Positions 17,095 to 26,761 of a stretch of 50,626 nucleotides of DNA are shown one piece after another. This DNA comes from Alphaproteobacteria bacterium. Lineage in GTDB: Bacteria; Pseudomonadota; Alphaproteobacteria; UBA2966. Under the pieces are notes generated by a model that saw only the letters and a program-made list of their open reading frames with translations, was not told where the DNA came from and did no database searches. Each line of letters starts with the position of its first letter. Position 1 is the stretch's first letter. Made by a program: the position numbers and the translations under genes. The stretch spans positions 1 to 50,626 of the forward strand of contig JAGWAU010000016.1 of assembly GCA_021296255.1 (NCBI GenBank). The letters are read 5' to 3'.

Positions 17095-18945
17095 ATGCGG
17101 CTTTCAATTCCGATAGTCTGCGCTATTGCGACTGCTTGTCAGATCTCTTCGGCTCAAGTGATCAGTCCGAAGCCTCAGCTCTCGCAGGTTCCCGAGGGTG
17201 TCGAGTTTGACTTTGAGCGATGGCCGTATCCTCTTTACGAGGAGATCGTCGAGCGCCTCAGAGTACTTGCCGATCGCTATCCGGATCTCGCGGAATTGCA
17301 CAATATCGGTCAGAGCAGCGCGGGCCGCGACCTGTGGGTCATTGAAATCACCAACAAGGCGACCGGTCCGGGCGATGACAAGCCGGCTCTCTGGATCGAC
17401 GGCAATATGCATCAGGGGGAATTAACGACGCGCAGAATTCCCCACTATTTCATCGAACGCATGCTTGCAAGCTACGGCGAAGATCCATTGACCACGAATC
17501 TGCTGGATACACGTACCTTTTACATCATGCCCATCATGGATATCGAGGGTGGCGACCGAATGATGTCCAGGCATCCCGCATGGCCCGGCCACGATCCGGA
17601 TCAGCACGAAGGTGAGGACCTGGATGGTGACGGCTACGTCACGCAAATGCGCGTACGGGATCCGGACGGGCAGTTCTACGCCAGTCCGATCGACCCGCGC
17701 CTGATGCTTGAGGTCAGGCATAAGGAAGGGGGTCGCTGGCACTACATTTCCACGAGTCTCGAGGAAGACTTTTATTGGCGAACAATCGCACCAAATACGG
17801 GCTGGACGCCGCGTACAGACAACACGGAGCCATTTGACGATCCAGGTGTGCCGCGTGATCAACGCTACAGGATCTATGTCGAGGGACAGAGCTTTGAAGA
17901 ACCGGAAGTCAACGTTCTTCGCGAGGAAGGGAACTTCAACAGAAACTGGTCGTTTGACTGGCGGGCAAGCGAGCAGGGCGCCGGCGCGTACCCGTTTTCC
18001 GTGCCGGAAGTCCGGGCCGTTGCAGAATTTGTTACCACGACTCACAGAAACATCTATTTCTATTACAACGCGCACTCCGGTGGGGCACCGAGGAACTACA
18101 TCGTTCGACCGCCGATGAACAAGCCGTACACCGACATGTTGCAGGAGGACAATGATTTCTACAGGCGCATCGGGTTCATCTACGGAGCGATCAGTGGTGG
18201 CAACATCATCCACAACAACTACGACAATCCGAGTCTCATGAGCTCAATGTACGGCGATACGTGGCATGGCTTTGTGACTGACTGGGCATATGAACATGTC
18301 GGAATCCATGTCGTCACGCCCGAACTCGAAGCACGCCAAAGGGATTACAACGGCGATGGCTATGTGACCTGGTACGAGATCCTCAGGTGGAATGATGAGG
18401 AGATGGACGGCAGATTCTACAAGGACTGGACACCCTACGATCATCCCGTGCTCGGTCAGGTCGAGATTGGTGGTGAAAAAGGCATGCCACCGGGATATGG
18501 AGACGCTCTGGAGACGGTATTGAGGATTCAATATGACTGGTTGATGCACGTTGCCGGACTGTCTCCGCTGCTTCGAATCAGAGCCCTCGAGTCCGAGCAG
18601 CTCGGCGATGCGCGCTACCGGATCAGGGCCACCCTTCAAAACGAGGGATTTCTGTCTACCTACGTCGCCAGAAACGCATTGAAAATTCGACGTGACTATC
18701 CGATTGTGGCGACACTTTCGGTGACAAATGGAACCCTTGCGGAGGGTGAACGTGCGACCAGGAACGTCGGCCATATTCTTGGAACGCTCGCCTATGTTGC
18801 GCGATGGGGGAAGGGCGCGGACGAATCGGCAAAAATAGTTGAATGGATCGTAGAACCCGAGGGAGAGGGGCCGATTACCGTCTCACTCGAAGCGTGGTCC
18901 CACAAGGCGGGTCGCGACGAGACGTCAATCACCATTGACCGGTAG
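17095..18945 (+). CDS. Exported M14-family zinc carboxypeptidase
   Basis: A 616-residue M14 metallopeptidase with a signal peptide (MRLSIPIVCAIATACQISSA). The ATG at 17095 is preferred because GGGGG lies just upstream; a longer frame from 16927 would overlap the M28 gene. The catalytic domain shows GNMHQGELTTRR (zinc His and Glu of HxxE), NFNRNWSFDW (the substrate-binding NR), YYNAHSGGAPRNY (third zinc ligand) and VVTPELEARQ (catalytic Glu). All key residues are present. Two acidic loops (DLDGDGYVTQ and DYNGDGYVTW) resemble calcium-binding DxDGDG loops. An additional C-terminal beta-rich domain starts near residue 520. It cleaves C-terminal residues of peptides in the periplasm or outside. 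It lies between the M28 and M24 genes and is probably in one transcript with them. Confidence 0.88.
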   Translation: MRLSIPIVCAIATACQISSAQVISPKPQLSQVPEGVEFDFERWPYPLYEEIVERLRVLADRYPDLAELHNIGQSSAGRDLWVIEITNKATGPGDDKPALWIDGNMHQGELTTRRIPHYFIERMLASYGEDPLTTNLLDTRTFYIMPIMDIEGGDRMMSRHPAWPGHDPDQHEGEDLDGDGYVTQMRVRDPDGQFYASPIDPRLMLEVRHKEGGRWHYISTSLEEDFYWRTIAPNTGWTPRTDNTEPFDDPGVPRDQRYRIYVEGQSFEEPEVNVLREEGNFNRNWSFDWRASEQGAGAYPFSVPEVRAVAEFVTTTHRNIYFYYNAHSGGAPRNYIVRPPMNKPYTDMLQEDNDFYRRIGFIYGAISGGNIIHNNYDNPSLMSSMYGDTWHGFVTDWAYEHVGIHVVTPELEARQRDYNGDGYVTWYEILRWNDEEMDGRFYKDWTPYDHPVLGQVEIGGEKGMPPGYGDALETVLRIQYDWLMHVAGLSPLLRIRALESEQLGDARYRIRATLQNEGFLSTYVARNALKIRRDYPIVATLSVTNGTLAEGERATRNVGHILGTLAYVARWGKGADESAKIVEWIVEPEGEGPITVSLEAWSHKAGRDETSITIDR

Positions 18946-18994
18946 GCACTTGAATTAAAAGGAAATCTTGTTTGGTTTGCCAAGACAATCTGAA

Positions 18995-20434
18995 ATGTAC
19001 AATAAGTATCTGAATATCACTTTCATCGTATCTTGTACCACCTTGGTACTCGGCTGCGCCCCCGACAACGGAGAACCGGCTATCGAATCGGCGCCCGTGT
19101 CGGAAGACTATGGCGTGCCTGACATGCGGACACAGATGGAGATCAAGCGAACCATCGTGCAAAGAAAGCTCAGCGAGGTCTTGCCCGTCGCCATGCGAAC
19201 ACACAGTATCGACATGTGGATCGTCATCGACCGGGAGAATAATGAAGATCCCTTACATGATGAAGTGGGTGGCCGATATTCCGGGGTTCGAGGCGCTTAC
19301 ATTTTCTTTGACCGTGGAGAAGAGGGCGTCGAAAAGATCTTCGTTGGGTCTCATGAAGAACCTTCGACGGCCATTCCACCTCATGCCTACGATACGCTGA
19401 CCTATTACGGATACAGCAGGGAGGGGCTGACCCCCATCATTCGCGACATCGTGCACGAACGTCAGCCGCAGACGATCGGAATCAATCAATCCAGCACGCT
19501 ACCGGAGGCGGACGGCCTGACCGCGGGTCTTCGCGACTTCCTTGAAGAGGCTCTCGGCCCTGAATATGCCGATCGGTTCGTCTCCGCGGAACTGCTTGTC
19601 CGAGACTTTCGGCTTGCGAAACTGCCTGAGGAAACCGAAGTCTTCACTGATCTCGTGGTGTGGACAGACCGGTGGATGAAGGAAGGATTCGCAATGGTTG
19701 AGCCCGGGCAAACTACGGCTGCAGATCTCTTTTGGTGGATGGAGCAACGTTCACGTGAAGTCAGGCTCGAAACGGGCGCCAGCGGTTCCAATGTCGCGCG
19801 CATCGTGCGTGAGGGCGAGCAGTTACCCCTTGCCAGTGATCATCCAGTCGAACCCGGAGACATTATCGGCATCGATAGCGGACTCAGGTACCTGGGTTAC
19901 GAGACTGACTTCAAGCGCACCGCTTACGTGTTGAGACCCGGGGAGACAGAACCACCCGCCAGTATCCAGGACGCCTGGCAAACAACGCTTGCGATGGCAG
20001 ATGTCTACATTGAGGAAATGGTACCGGGACGGCTGGGACACGAGGTCTGGGCGGCGATTGTCGATCAGGCCCAGGAACGCGGGTATCAGGTTGTCGGACC
20101 GGATGCGGGAGGCGTCGCCGCGACGGATACTCGGCTGGAAATTGGCGTATACGGGCACTCGGTTGGCAACAATTCCCATGACATCGGTGCCCGCGTTGCG
20201 GAAGATCTGCCCTTCGCCTACGGCGAGCGGGTGCGATTTCCACTGGTGGAAGGGGAGTTCGTTGCGGTGGAGTTTCACCTCAGCACGCCGATTCCCGAGT
20301 GGGACGGCAGGACCTGGTATTCGCGTTTCGAGGAGAATGCAAGGCAAGGCGCGCAAACCGTGGAGTGGCTGATTCCCCGCCAGGAGGCACTGATACTGAT
20401 CCGGACTACGGGTGGCCTCGCGTCCGGTCCCTGA
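18995..20434 (+). CDS. Lipoprotein M24 (Xaa-Pro peptidase-like) protein, intact metal ligands
   Basis: A 479-residue M24 protein with a lipoprotein signal (YLNITFIVSCTTLVLGC), so it is anchored in a membrane. The ATG at 18995 gives a normal-length signal; a TTG at 18968 with an AGGA site nine bases earlier is an alternative start. Metal ligands are all visible: GIDSGLRYLGYETDFKR (two Asp), YGHSVGNNSHDIGA (His), AVEFHLSTP (Glu) and RFEENARQ (Glu). It belongs with the protein at 30991-32448 to a lipoprotein subgroup that shares PLH.E.GG......AYIFFD and PIPEWDG. Predicted to act on Xaa-Pro or related bonds. It follows M14 by 49 bases. Confidence 0.87.
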   Translation: MYNKYLNITFIVSCTTLVLGCAPDNGEPAIESAPVSEDYGVPDMRTQMEIKRTIVQRKLSEVLPVAMRTHSIDMWIVIDRENNEDPLHDEVGGRYSGVRGAYIFFDRGEEGVEKIFVGSHEEPSTAIPPHAYDTLTYYGYSREGLTPIIRDIVHERQPQTIGINQSSTLPEADGLTAGLRDFLEEALGPEYADRFVSAELLVRDFRLAKLPEETEVFTDLVVWTDRWMKEGFAMVEPGQTTAADLFWWMEQRSREVRLETGASGSNVARIVREGEQLPLASDHPVEPGDIIGIDSGLRYLGYETDFKRTAYVLRPGETEPPASIQDAWQTTLAMADVYIEEMVPGRLGHEVWAAIVDQAQERGYQVVGPDAGGVAATDTRLEIGVYGHSVGNNSHDIGARVAEDLPFAYGERVRFPLVEGEFVAVEFHLSTPIPEWDGRTWYSRFEENARQGAQTVEWLIPRQEALILIRTTGGLASGP

Positions 20435-20498
20435 CTGATCATTCCGCCCAGGGATTTTGGCGCTACACAGTACTCCCCACAGGTTGTACGACAACCCG

Positions 20499-23400
20499 TT
20501 ATTGTGTTGCCTGCGTGCCCAGTTCTGCCGCCGTGTTTCGGAAAATTGTCACTTCACTCGCCATGACACGCTCGACTTCCCGCTCGGCTTCCTCCATTGC
20601 GATTTCGGCGAATCTGATGTTCCTCAGGTTGCCCTGCGTTGGCCGACCCCAATGACTGGTTAACTGAGTCAGCACCTTGTTGATCTTGTAAAAGGTCAGG
20701 TGGTGCGTAGGCGATGTCTGCCAGACGGTGCCCGGCCTGCTCCAGAGCAGGAATTCGGCATCGTCCAGTGCCTGATTCATTTCATTGGCAAGCCCCGACA
20801 GCGCGTCGTGTGCGCCACCATCCGAAATTCCGGCGGCCTCATCACGCTGCATGGCCAGCGTGAGAGTATTTTCCAATTCCCGGCGTGCATCCAGGATGCG
20901 TTCGATGGCGATCACGTTTCTTTCCTTCAGCTTGGCGACCTCCAAAATGGCATCAACGTGAGCTTGACGATCCTCATCGGAAATTTCAAAACGTGGGTCC
21001 GCCAGTACGTTCAATGACCCCTGTATTTCCTGATCCTCATACGACATCGTGAAATCATAGGGACCGGGCAGTGCATACACCGACGGATAGGGCGCAGGTC
21101 CCGGCAGCGCTTTTGGTTGCGTCTCGCTGGGGTACATGCGGAAATTGTCATGGCGCATATCCCACACGATTCGGTTGATGCCCTGGTGCACGTCCGCTGA
21201 AAACGTTCGGATAGTTTCGCCTTCGGCATTGCTGATACTGATCGTCGCTGCGAAGTTGCCCTCGGCACTGCCGTCTTCTGAAGACGTTCGTGTTTCCGTG
21301 TCGGCACCGGGCAATTCCGACCCTGACAAAAGGAAGGTAATCATCGCCCCGTACGGCTCGTTCGGCGCTCGAAACTCCCCGGATCCTGCAGCGCCGGTAG
21401 ACGGCGACTGCATGACCCGATACTGCTGGCCGTCAGTCGCGGACAAGAGCTTCATGGGCCCGGAAAAATCGTCTTCCGAAAGGTTACGCAGTGCACTGAA
21501 ATCGTCGATGACGAAAATGCCGCGGCCGTGCGTGGCAACGACCAGATCGCTTTCGCGCGCCTGAATCGCAATATCCCGAACAGAGGAAGTCGGAATGCCC
21601 ATGGTCCACTTGAACCAGCTCTCGCCGCCATCCAGCGTCACGAACAGGCCAAAGCCGGTACCGAGAAACAGCAGGTCAGGATCTACCGGATCCTGCCTGA
21701 TACTGTAGGCATGCCCGCGAAGAGTCTCATCGCCAAGACTCCTCCATCGTCCGCCGTAGTCCTCGACCCGATAGACGTATGTCGTCAGGTCTGCACGGCG
21801 ATGATTGTCGTACACGATATGGGCAACTGACGCATCGTGCGGGGACGGTTCGATATGGGGTATCGACGAATAATCTGGAACGCCCCGGACGTTGCCTCCC
21901 ACACTCGTCCAAGTCTCGCCACCGTCTTCGGTCACATGAACGTTGCCGTCATCGGTCCCCACCCATATGACCCCCTCCCTGACCGGGCTTGCTGCAATGG
22001 AAAGAATGGTCGTGAAATTTTCGGCGCCGGTCGCATCGAGAATCACACCGCCACTGAAATCCTGTCGTTGCCACTCGGGATTGTTCGTGGTCATGTCACC
22101 ACTGATCAGGGTGAAACTGTTACCGCGATCCGTCGATTTGTGTACGAATTGACTGCCGATGTAAAGGGTATCCGGATCAAACGGATCCAGTTCAAACCCG
22201 GTATTCCAGTTGAATCGAAGCCTTACATCCGGATCAGGATGCACGGGTTGCAGATGCATTTTCTCCCCCGTGTGCATGTCCCAACGGTACAGATACCCCT
22301 GTTCGCCCAGGGTGTAGCCGGTCATGCTGTCGCGCGGGTCGGGAATTGTGTCGAATCCATCACTGATCCCGATGTTCTGCCAGTGGAAATTTCTTATACC
22401 GCCGTTCTCCCACACCTCCGATGGCCCGCGTTGTGAACTGTTGTCCTGCAGCCCGCCGTAAATGTTGTACGGCACGTCATCGTCCACTGCCACGTGGTAG
22501 TACTGGGAGAGCGGCAGATTCCGTACGTAACGCCAAGTATTTCCCTGATCTTGCGAGATCCCGATGCCACCGTCGTTTCCGGAAATGGCATGGCGCGAAT
22601 CGTGCGGATTGATCCACATGGCGTGGTGATCGACATGAATTGCATTGATGCCCTGCCAGGGCGCAAACGTCCTGCCGCCGTCGACGGATAGGTGGATGAG
22701 GGAATTCAGGTTGTAGATCCGGTCCGGATCAACGGGATCGACGAGAATTTCGCCAAAATAGAACGGCCGACGGGCAACGTCGTAGTCCTGATTCACTATG
22801 GTCCAGCTCTGTCCGCCGTCATCGGATCGCAGAATGGCGCTCTCGGTGGCTTCGACAAACGCATAAAGAATGTTGGAGTCGCCGCGGAATGCGGTAAACG
22901 TAATTCGTCCCAGGTCGCCGGCGGGAAGACCGTCTTCCACGGTTTTTCTTTCCCAGGATTCACCGCCGTCGTGGCTGATGTACATGCCTGAACTGGGCCC
23001 GCCAGATTCAAAAAACCACGGCTGGCGTCGAACCTGCCACATCGCAGCATACAGTTTGTCCGGATTCGTCCTGTCCACCACGATGTCTCCACCGCCGGTG
23101 TTCTCATCGATGTACAGAACTCTTTCCCAGGTCTCGCCGCCGTCGATGGTCTTGAATATGCCGCGCTCGGTACTGGGCCCCCAAAGTTTTCCAAGTGCCG
23201 CCACGTAAGCCACGCCAGGGTTGGTGGGATGAAGCGCAATGCGGGTGGTGTGTTGGGAATCTTCGAGCCCGACCATCTGCCAGGTCGCGCCGGCGTCTAT
23301 CGATTTGAAAACGCCGCCACCGACAGAGACGGAGTTGCGCACGTTGCTCTCACCCGTGCCGACCCAGACGATATTCGGATCCTGCTGATTGACGGCAATG

Positions 23401-23678
23401 GCGCCGATGGAGGCAATCGCCTGCTGGTCAAATATCGGTTCCCAATTGAGTCCGGCGTTGACGGACTTCCAGACGCCGCCATCCGCCGCACCGATGTAAA
23501 TCGTGTTTGTATCAGTTTCCACGACATCGATAGCGGTCACGCGACCGCTGTCGGTGGCGGGACCGATGCTACGAGCCTTCAGTCCTGCAAACAGATTGAT
23601 GTCGATTTGAGAATATGCAGCTTGCGCTACCAAGGAGGTGGCGACCCCCAGCAGAATGCTACGCGGTAGTCGATCCAT
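20499..23678 (-). CDS. Exported sortilin/VPS10-like beta-propeller protein
   Basis: A 1059-residue protein with a signal peptide (SILLGVATSLVAQAAYSQ). Many repeats of the BNR/Asp-box form are visible, for example SVNAGLNWEPI, SIDAGATWQMV, TIDGGETWERV, SHDGGESWERK, SDDGGQSWTIV and TEDGGETWTSV, spread over residues 60 to about 700. This gives a beta-propeller of the sortilin/VPS10 N-terminal type. The last 300 residues hold a beta-sandwich-like part (NRIVWDMRHDNFR) and a helical tail. Databases often label such proteins as glycosyl hydrolases, but no glycosidase residues can be named here. The start at 23678 has GGGGG upstream; a longer frame is less likely. Probably a secreted binding or hydrolytic protein. 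It converges with the M24 gene. Confidence 0.8.
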   Translation of the reverse strand: MDRLPRSILLGVATSLVAQAAYSQIDINLFAGLKARSIGPATDSGRVTAIDVVETDTNTIYIGAADGGVWKSVNAGLNWEPIFDQQAIASIGAIAVNQQDPNIVWVGTGESNVRNSVSVGGGVFKSIDAGATWQMVGLEDSQHTTRIALHPTNPGVAYVAALGKLWGPSTERGIFKTIDGGETWERVLYIDENTGGGDIVVDRTNPDKLYAAMWQVRRQPWFFESGGPSSGMYISHDGGESWERKTVEDGLPAGDLGRITFTAFRGDSNILYAFVEATESAILRSDDGGQSWTIVNQDYDVARRPFYFGEILVDPVDPDRIYNLNSLIHLSVDGGRTFAPWQGINAIHVDHHAMWINPHDSRHAISGNDGGIGISQDQGNTWRYVRNLPLSQYYHVAVDDDVPYNIYGGLQDNSSQRGPSEVWENGGIRNFHWQNIGISDGFDTIPDPRDSMTGYTLGEQGYLYRWDMHTGEKMHLQPVHPDPDVRLRFNWNTGFELDPFDPDTLYIGSQFVHKSTDRGNSFTLISGDMTTNNPEWQRQDFSGGVILDATGAENFTTILSIAASPVREGVIWVGTDDGNVHVTEDGGETWTSVGGNVRGVPDYSSIPHIEPSPHDASVAHIVYDNHRRADLTTYVYRVEDYGGRWRSLGDETLRGHAYSIRQDPVDPDLLFLGTGFGLFVTLDGGESWFKWTMGIPTSSVRDIAIQARESDLVVATHGRGIFVIDDFSALRNLSEDDFSGPMKLLSATDGQQYRVMQSPSTGAAGSGEFRAPNEPYGAMITFLLSGSELPGADTETRTSSEDGSAEGNFAATISISNAEGETIRTFSADVHQGINRIVWDMRHDNFRMYPSETQPKALPGPAPYPSVYALPGPYDFTMSYEDQEIQGSLNVLADPRFEISDEDRQAHVDAILEVAKLKERNVIAIERILDARRELENTLTLAMQRDEAAGISDGGAHDALSGLANEMNQALDDAEFLLWSRPGTVWQTSPTHHLTFYKINKVLTQLTSHWGRPTQGNLRNIRFAEIAMEEAEREVERVMASEVTIFRNTAAELGTQATQ

Positions 23679-23785
23679 AACCAGTTTCCCCCTGATTTGA
23701 ATGAGTAGATTTTGCAATTACTAAGCACGTCGACAAAGGGTCGTTACAACTGTGGACGATAGTCGATATGCAACACCCTCATTTC

Positions 23786-25144
23786 CTATTGAATGAGCAA
23801 AATTTGTTCGTTTGGTGGATGCAACCATTCAACGCCGCGGCTGGTCACAATGTGGTTGTCCTCAATGTTGACTGACATCGGAAACCCTGGTCGCTCAGGC
23901 AGGGCCGAATGCACCATGTATTCAAGAGAAAATATGTAATTCTCCTGAATCATCAGGTGAGCGCGGTCATGATGAAACGGTGAGACGGAAGGCCCGACGG
24001 TGCCGATGTAGTCGATATTGCCCGCCACACTATGCAGATCAACGGAAAACCCCGACGCATCGCCTGTGACGACTCTCTTGACGAGATCGTAGTCCGAGTC
24101 CACATGATTGGTGAACGGAGTATGAATGTAGCCCTGGTTCTCCAGGGCCGCAGCAACGCGTTGTAACGTCTCGCCGGCCGTTCTTCCGACCGTAACGCTT
24201 TTCCGAATGATCTCCCTTGCGTTCACCGCGCGGTCAAAGGCGTGCTGGATGCTGTGAGGCACGCTTGTTTCCCCCTCCCTCATCACATACAGATTTCGTT
24301 TGAAATCCGTCGAAAAGGCATTCAGGTATCGAACCCTGATGAGAAAGGTCATGAAATCACCGCGCTGGATCACGTACTCAGGGTAGTGAATCCACCATCG
24401 CACATTGGGTTCTTCCACAGGCGAGGATGTTGCGGAATACAGGATTCGGGGGAATCGAATATCAGTCGAATAGTCGGTCAGCAAACCCCGGCTTCCCAAT
24501 TGCTCCTGAACCCACCAGCCCACGTCGCCCAGGGTGGTGACGCCGGGCGTAATCACTTCGTCCGATAGTGCGCGTTCAAGAATCTGACGGTGAATCTCAG
24601 CGGCGTTGGCAAAAGCCACTATTTCTCTTTGAACTCTCCGAACCACGAAGTCCGTGATCACTTTTTCTGCCGATACGATTCGGCGGGAGTATTCCGGACC
24701 CAGGGCATCTTCCAGCTTCAGGAATTCAGAGTGCGAAATCCCGTCTGCCATGGCAAGCCAGACAGACGTATTGACTGCAATAGTCTCTGGGTCCCGTTCA
24801 GCAACGAACGCACGCAGGGTGTCGGGGCTACCGAACAGATCATATAGATCCGGCGATCCTCCGCTGCCGAGAACCGCGCGTTCGATCCGGGCTCCGCCAC
24901 GGTCCGTAAGAATGATGTAACCGGACGCCGATCCGAAATACCATTTCAAGGGATCCGGGTTTGCGGTGCGGATCGCATGAATCCACATGTCCACTCCGTT
25001 GTCGCGCATGGCTCCGGGAAGGACAAGATCGAATTTTTCCCGCCGGATCAGGTGCAGGGTCTCTGCACCGGCTTTGACCGAATCTGTTTGCGCCATGGCA
25101 GCGCCCATGGTGTGGAGGGAAACGATCAGCAAAAGGGTTCTCAT
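23786..25144 (-). CDS. Exported M24-like protein lacking the first metal Asp
   Basis: A 452-residue M24 family protein with a signal peptide (MRTLLLIVSLHTMGAAMAQ). It aligns closely with the proteins at 7903-9351 and 44325-45809. The segment holding the first metal Asp reads TFLIRVRYLNAF here but TFDIGVRYLNTF in the 44325 paralog, so Asp is Leu and the next Gly is Arg. The other ligands are kept: STDFKR, VDLHSVAG, SLEYMVHS and NIEDNH. Activity is therefore doubtful. The ATG at 25144 gives a tidy signal peptide; a TTG at 25168 overlaps the upstream crotonase stop by four bases and would allow coupling. It is the last gene of the aldo/keto reductase-crotonase run. Confidence 0.85.
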   Translation of the reverse strand: MRTLLLIVSLHTMGAAMAQTDSVKAGAETLHLIRREKFDLVLPGAMRDNGVDMWIHAIRTANPDPLKWYFGSASGYIILTDRGGARIERAVLGSGGSPDLYDLFGSPDTLRAFVAERDPETIAVNTSVWLAMADGISHSEFLKLEDALGPEYSRRIVSAEKVITDFVVRRVQREIVAFANAAEIHRQILERALSDEVITPGVTTLGDVGWWVQEQLGSRGLLTDYSTDIRFPRILYSATSSPVEEPNVRWWIHYPEYVIQRGDFMTFLIRVRYLNAFSTDFKRNLYVMREGETSVPHSIQHAFDRAVNAREIIRKSVTVGRTAGETLQRVAAALENQGYIHTPFTNHVDSDYDLVKRVVTGDASGFSVDLHSVAGNIDYIGTVGPSVSPFHHDRAHLMIQENYIFSLEYMVHSALPERPGFPMSVNIEDNHIVTSRGVEWLHPPNEQILLIQ

Positions 25145-25164
25145 GACAATCACTCGTTGAATTC

Positions 25165-25929
25165 TCAACGGCCCTTGAACCGGGGCTGCCGTTTTTCGAT
25201 GAAAGCGGCGATGCCTTCATCATGATCTTCGGTCTGCCATAGCAGCAGCTTGCGCTCCAGGCTCAGGCTTTCGTCCAGAGGCATCGTTTCGTTCATTCGA
25301 ATTTCTTCCTTGATCATCCGTGTTGCGATCGGTGACCATTTTGCGACCGTTGCGGCGATTTCGATGGCTCGGTCCACTGTTTTCTCGACCGGGGTGACCT
25401 CGACCGCCAATCCCCATGCGCAAGCTGTATTTGCATCGATCGGCTCGCCGGTCAACTGCATGAGCATTGCCCGCGTTCGACCGACAATGCGTGGAATGCG
25501 TTGCGTGCCGCCGTCACCGGCAAAAGCCGCAATCTTTACCTCCGGCGTGCCAAGTCTTGCGTTCTCGCCCGCCACAACGATGTCGCACAAGGTAACCAGT
25601 TCGCAGCCTCCACCCAGAGCCCAGCCATTGACGGCAGCAATCAAGGGTTTTCTGAAATTGTCAATCGTTCTCCAACTCTGAAGCCGACCTTTTTCACCCC
25701 ACATGGGGATGCCGCCTTCCGGCATCTCCTTGATGTCGGCGCCTGCCGAAAACGCACGATCGTTGCCGGTCAATACCACGCAACGGACCTCTTCATCGTC
25801 TTCTGCCGCCTTGAGCACATCGGCAACTTCGACAAGCAACAATTTGCTCAACGCATTTAACGCCTGTGGACGGTCAAGACGGATTGTCAATACATGAGTA
25901 CGCGGTTTTTCTACAGCGATGTATTTCAT
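25165..25929 (-). CDS. Enoyl-CoA hydratase/isomerase (crotonase), copy 1
   Basis: A 254-residue crotonase-fold protein. The oxyanion-hole segments are FSAGADIKEM and NGWALGGGCELV; both canonical catalytic acids of enoyl-CoA hydratase are present (Glu in GGGCEL, Glu in GTPEVKIA). It hydrates enoyl-CoA thioesters or performs a related CoA reaction in the cytoplasm. The gene is a tandem partner of the next crotonase: over the last 59 residues they differ at one position. It lies in an operon with the aldo/keto reductase and second crotonase, 51 bases after the latter. The exact substrate cannot be read. Confidence 0.9.
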   Translation of the reverse strand: MKYIAVEKPRTHVLTIRLDRPQALNALSKLLLVEVADVLKAAEDDEEVRCVVLTGNDRAFSAGADIKEMPEGGIPMWGEKGRLQSWRTIDNFRKPLIAAVNGWALGGGCELVTLCDIVVAGENARLGTPEVKIAAFAGDGGTQRIPRIVGRTRAMLMQLTGEPIDANTACAWGLAVEVTPVEKTVDRAIEIAATVAKWSPIATRMIKEEIRMNETMPLDESLSLERKLLLWQTEDHDEGIAAFIEKRQPRFKGR

Positions 25930-25980
25930 GTTTGGTGCGTGCTTCCTGAGCGTCTCATTGTGGGTACCAAATATCTCGCC

Positions 25981-26745
25981 TTAACGTCCCTTGAATCGGG
26001 GTTCCCGTTTTTCGATGAAGGCGGCGATGCCTTCATCGTGATCTTCGGTCTGCCAAAGCAGCAGCTTGCGTTCCAGACTCAGGCTTTCATCCAGGGGCAT
26101 CGTTTCGTTCATCCGAATTTCTTCCTTGATCATCCGTGTCGCGATCGGCGACCATTTTGCAATCGTCGAAGCGATTTCGACCGCCCGTTCCACAGTCTTC
26201 TCGACCGGGGTGACTTCGACCGCCAGCCCCCAGTCGCAGGCCGTACGAGCGTCGATTGGATCGCCCGTCAAATGCATGAACATGGTGCGGGTTCGGCCTA
26301 TAATGCGCGTGCACCGCTGGGTACCGCCGTCGCCTGCAAATGCCCCGATCTTCACCTCTGGAACACCGATTTTGGCGTTCTCTCCGACGACAACGATGTC
26401 GCAAAGGAGCAGTAGATCGTGGCCACCTCCCAGCGCCCATCCATTGACAGCGGCAATCAGCGGTTTATTGAATTTTCCTATGGTTTTCCAACTTGTCAGT
26501 CGATTCTTTTCTCCCCACATCGGGATACCACCCTGCGGCATCTCCTTGATGTCGGCGCCAGCGGAAAAGGACCGTTTATTGCCCGTCAGCACGACGCATC
26601 GAATTTCATCATTCCTTTCCGCCTCCGTGATGGCATCGGCCAGTTCGACAAGCAACGCAATGCTCAAGGCATTCAAGGCCCTGTCACGATTGAGGCGAAT
26701 GGTTGTGACGAAAGGGCAGGGCTGCTCGACGATGATGTATTCCAT
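25981..26745 (-). CDS. Enoyl-CoA hydratase/isomerase (crotonase), copy 2, with Glu to Asp change
   Basis: A 254-residue crotonase, same length as its neighbour. Oxyanion-hole segments FSAGADIKEM and NGWALGGGHDLL are present. The first catalytic acid, Glu in the usual GGGCEL, is Asp here (GGGHDL); the second (PEVKIG) is kept. This points to a different CoA reaction (isomerase, hydrolase or lyase) from copy 1. The tail from AKWSPIATRM to the end is almost identical between the two copies while the front half differs clearly, which suggests gene conversion or very uneven selection. It is located 16 bases after the aldo/keto reductase gene. Confidence 0.9.
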   Translation of the reverse strand: MEYIIVEQPCPFVTTIRLNRDRALNALSIALLVELADAITEAERNDEIRCVVLTGNKRSFSAGADIKEMPQGGIPMWGEKNRLTSWKTIGKFNKPLIAAVNGWALGGGHDLLLLCDIVVVGENAKIGVPEVKIGAFAGDGGTQRCTRIIGRTRTMFMHLTGDPIDARTACDWGLAVEVTPVEKTVERAVEIASTIAKWSPIATRMIKEEIRMNETMPLDESLSLERKLLLWQTEDHDEGIAAFIEKREPRFKGR

Positions 26746-26761
26746 GTTTACCGTTCCGATA

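Noticed and set aside
20482-20496. GGTTGT-ACG-ACAACC hairpin at the end of the propeller gene
   Set aside because: It is short, lies partly before the stop codon and has no T-tract; not a convincing terminator.
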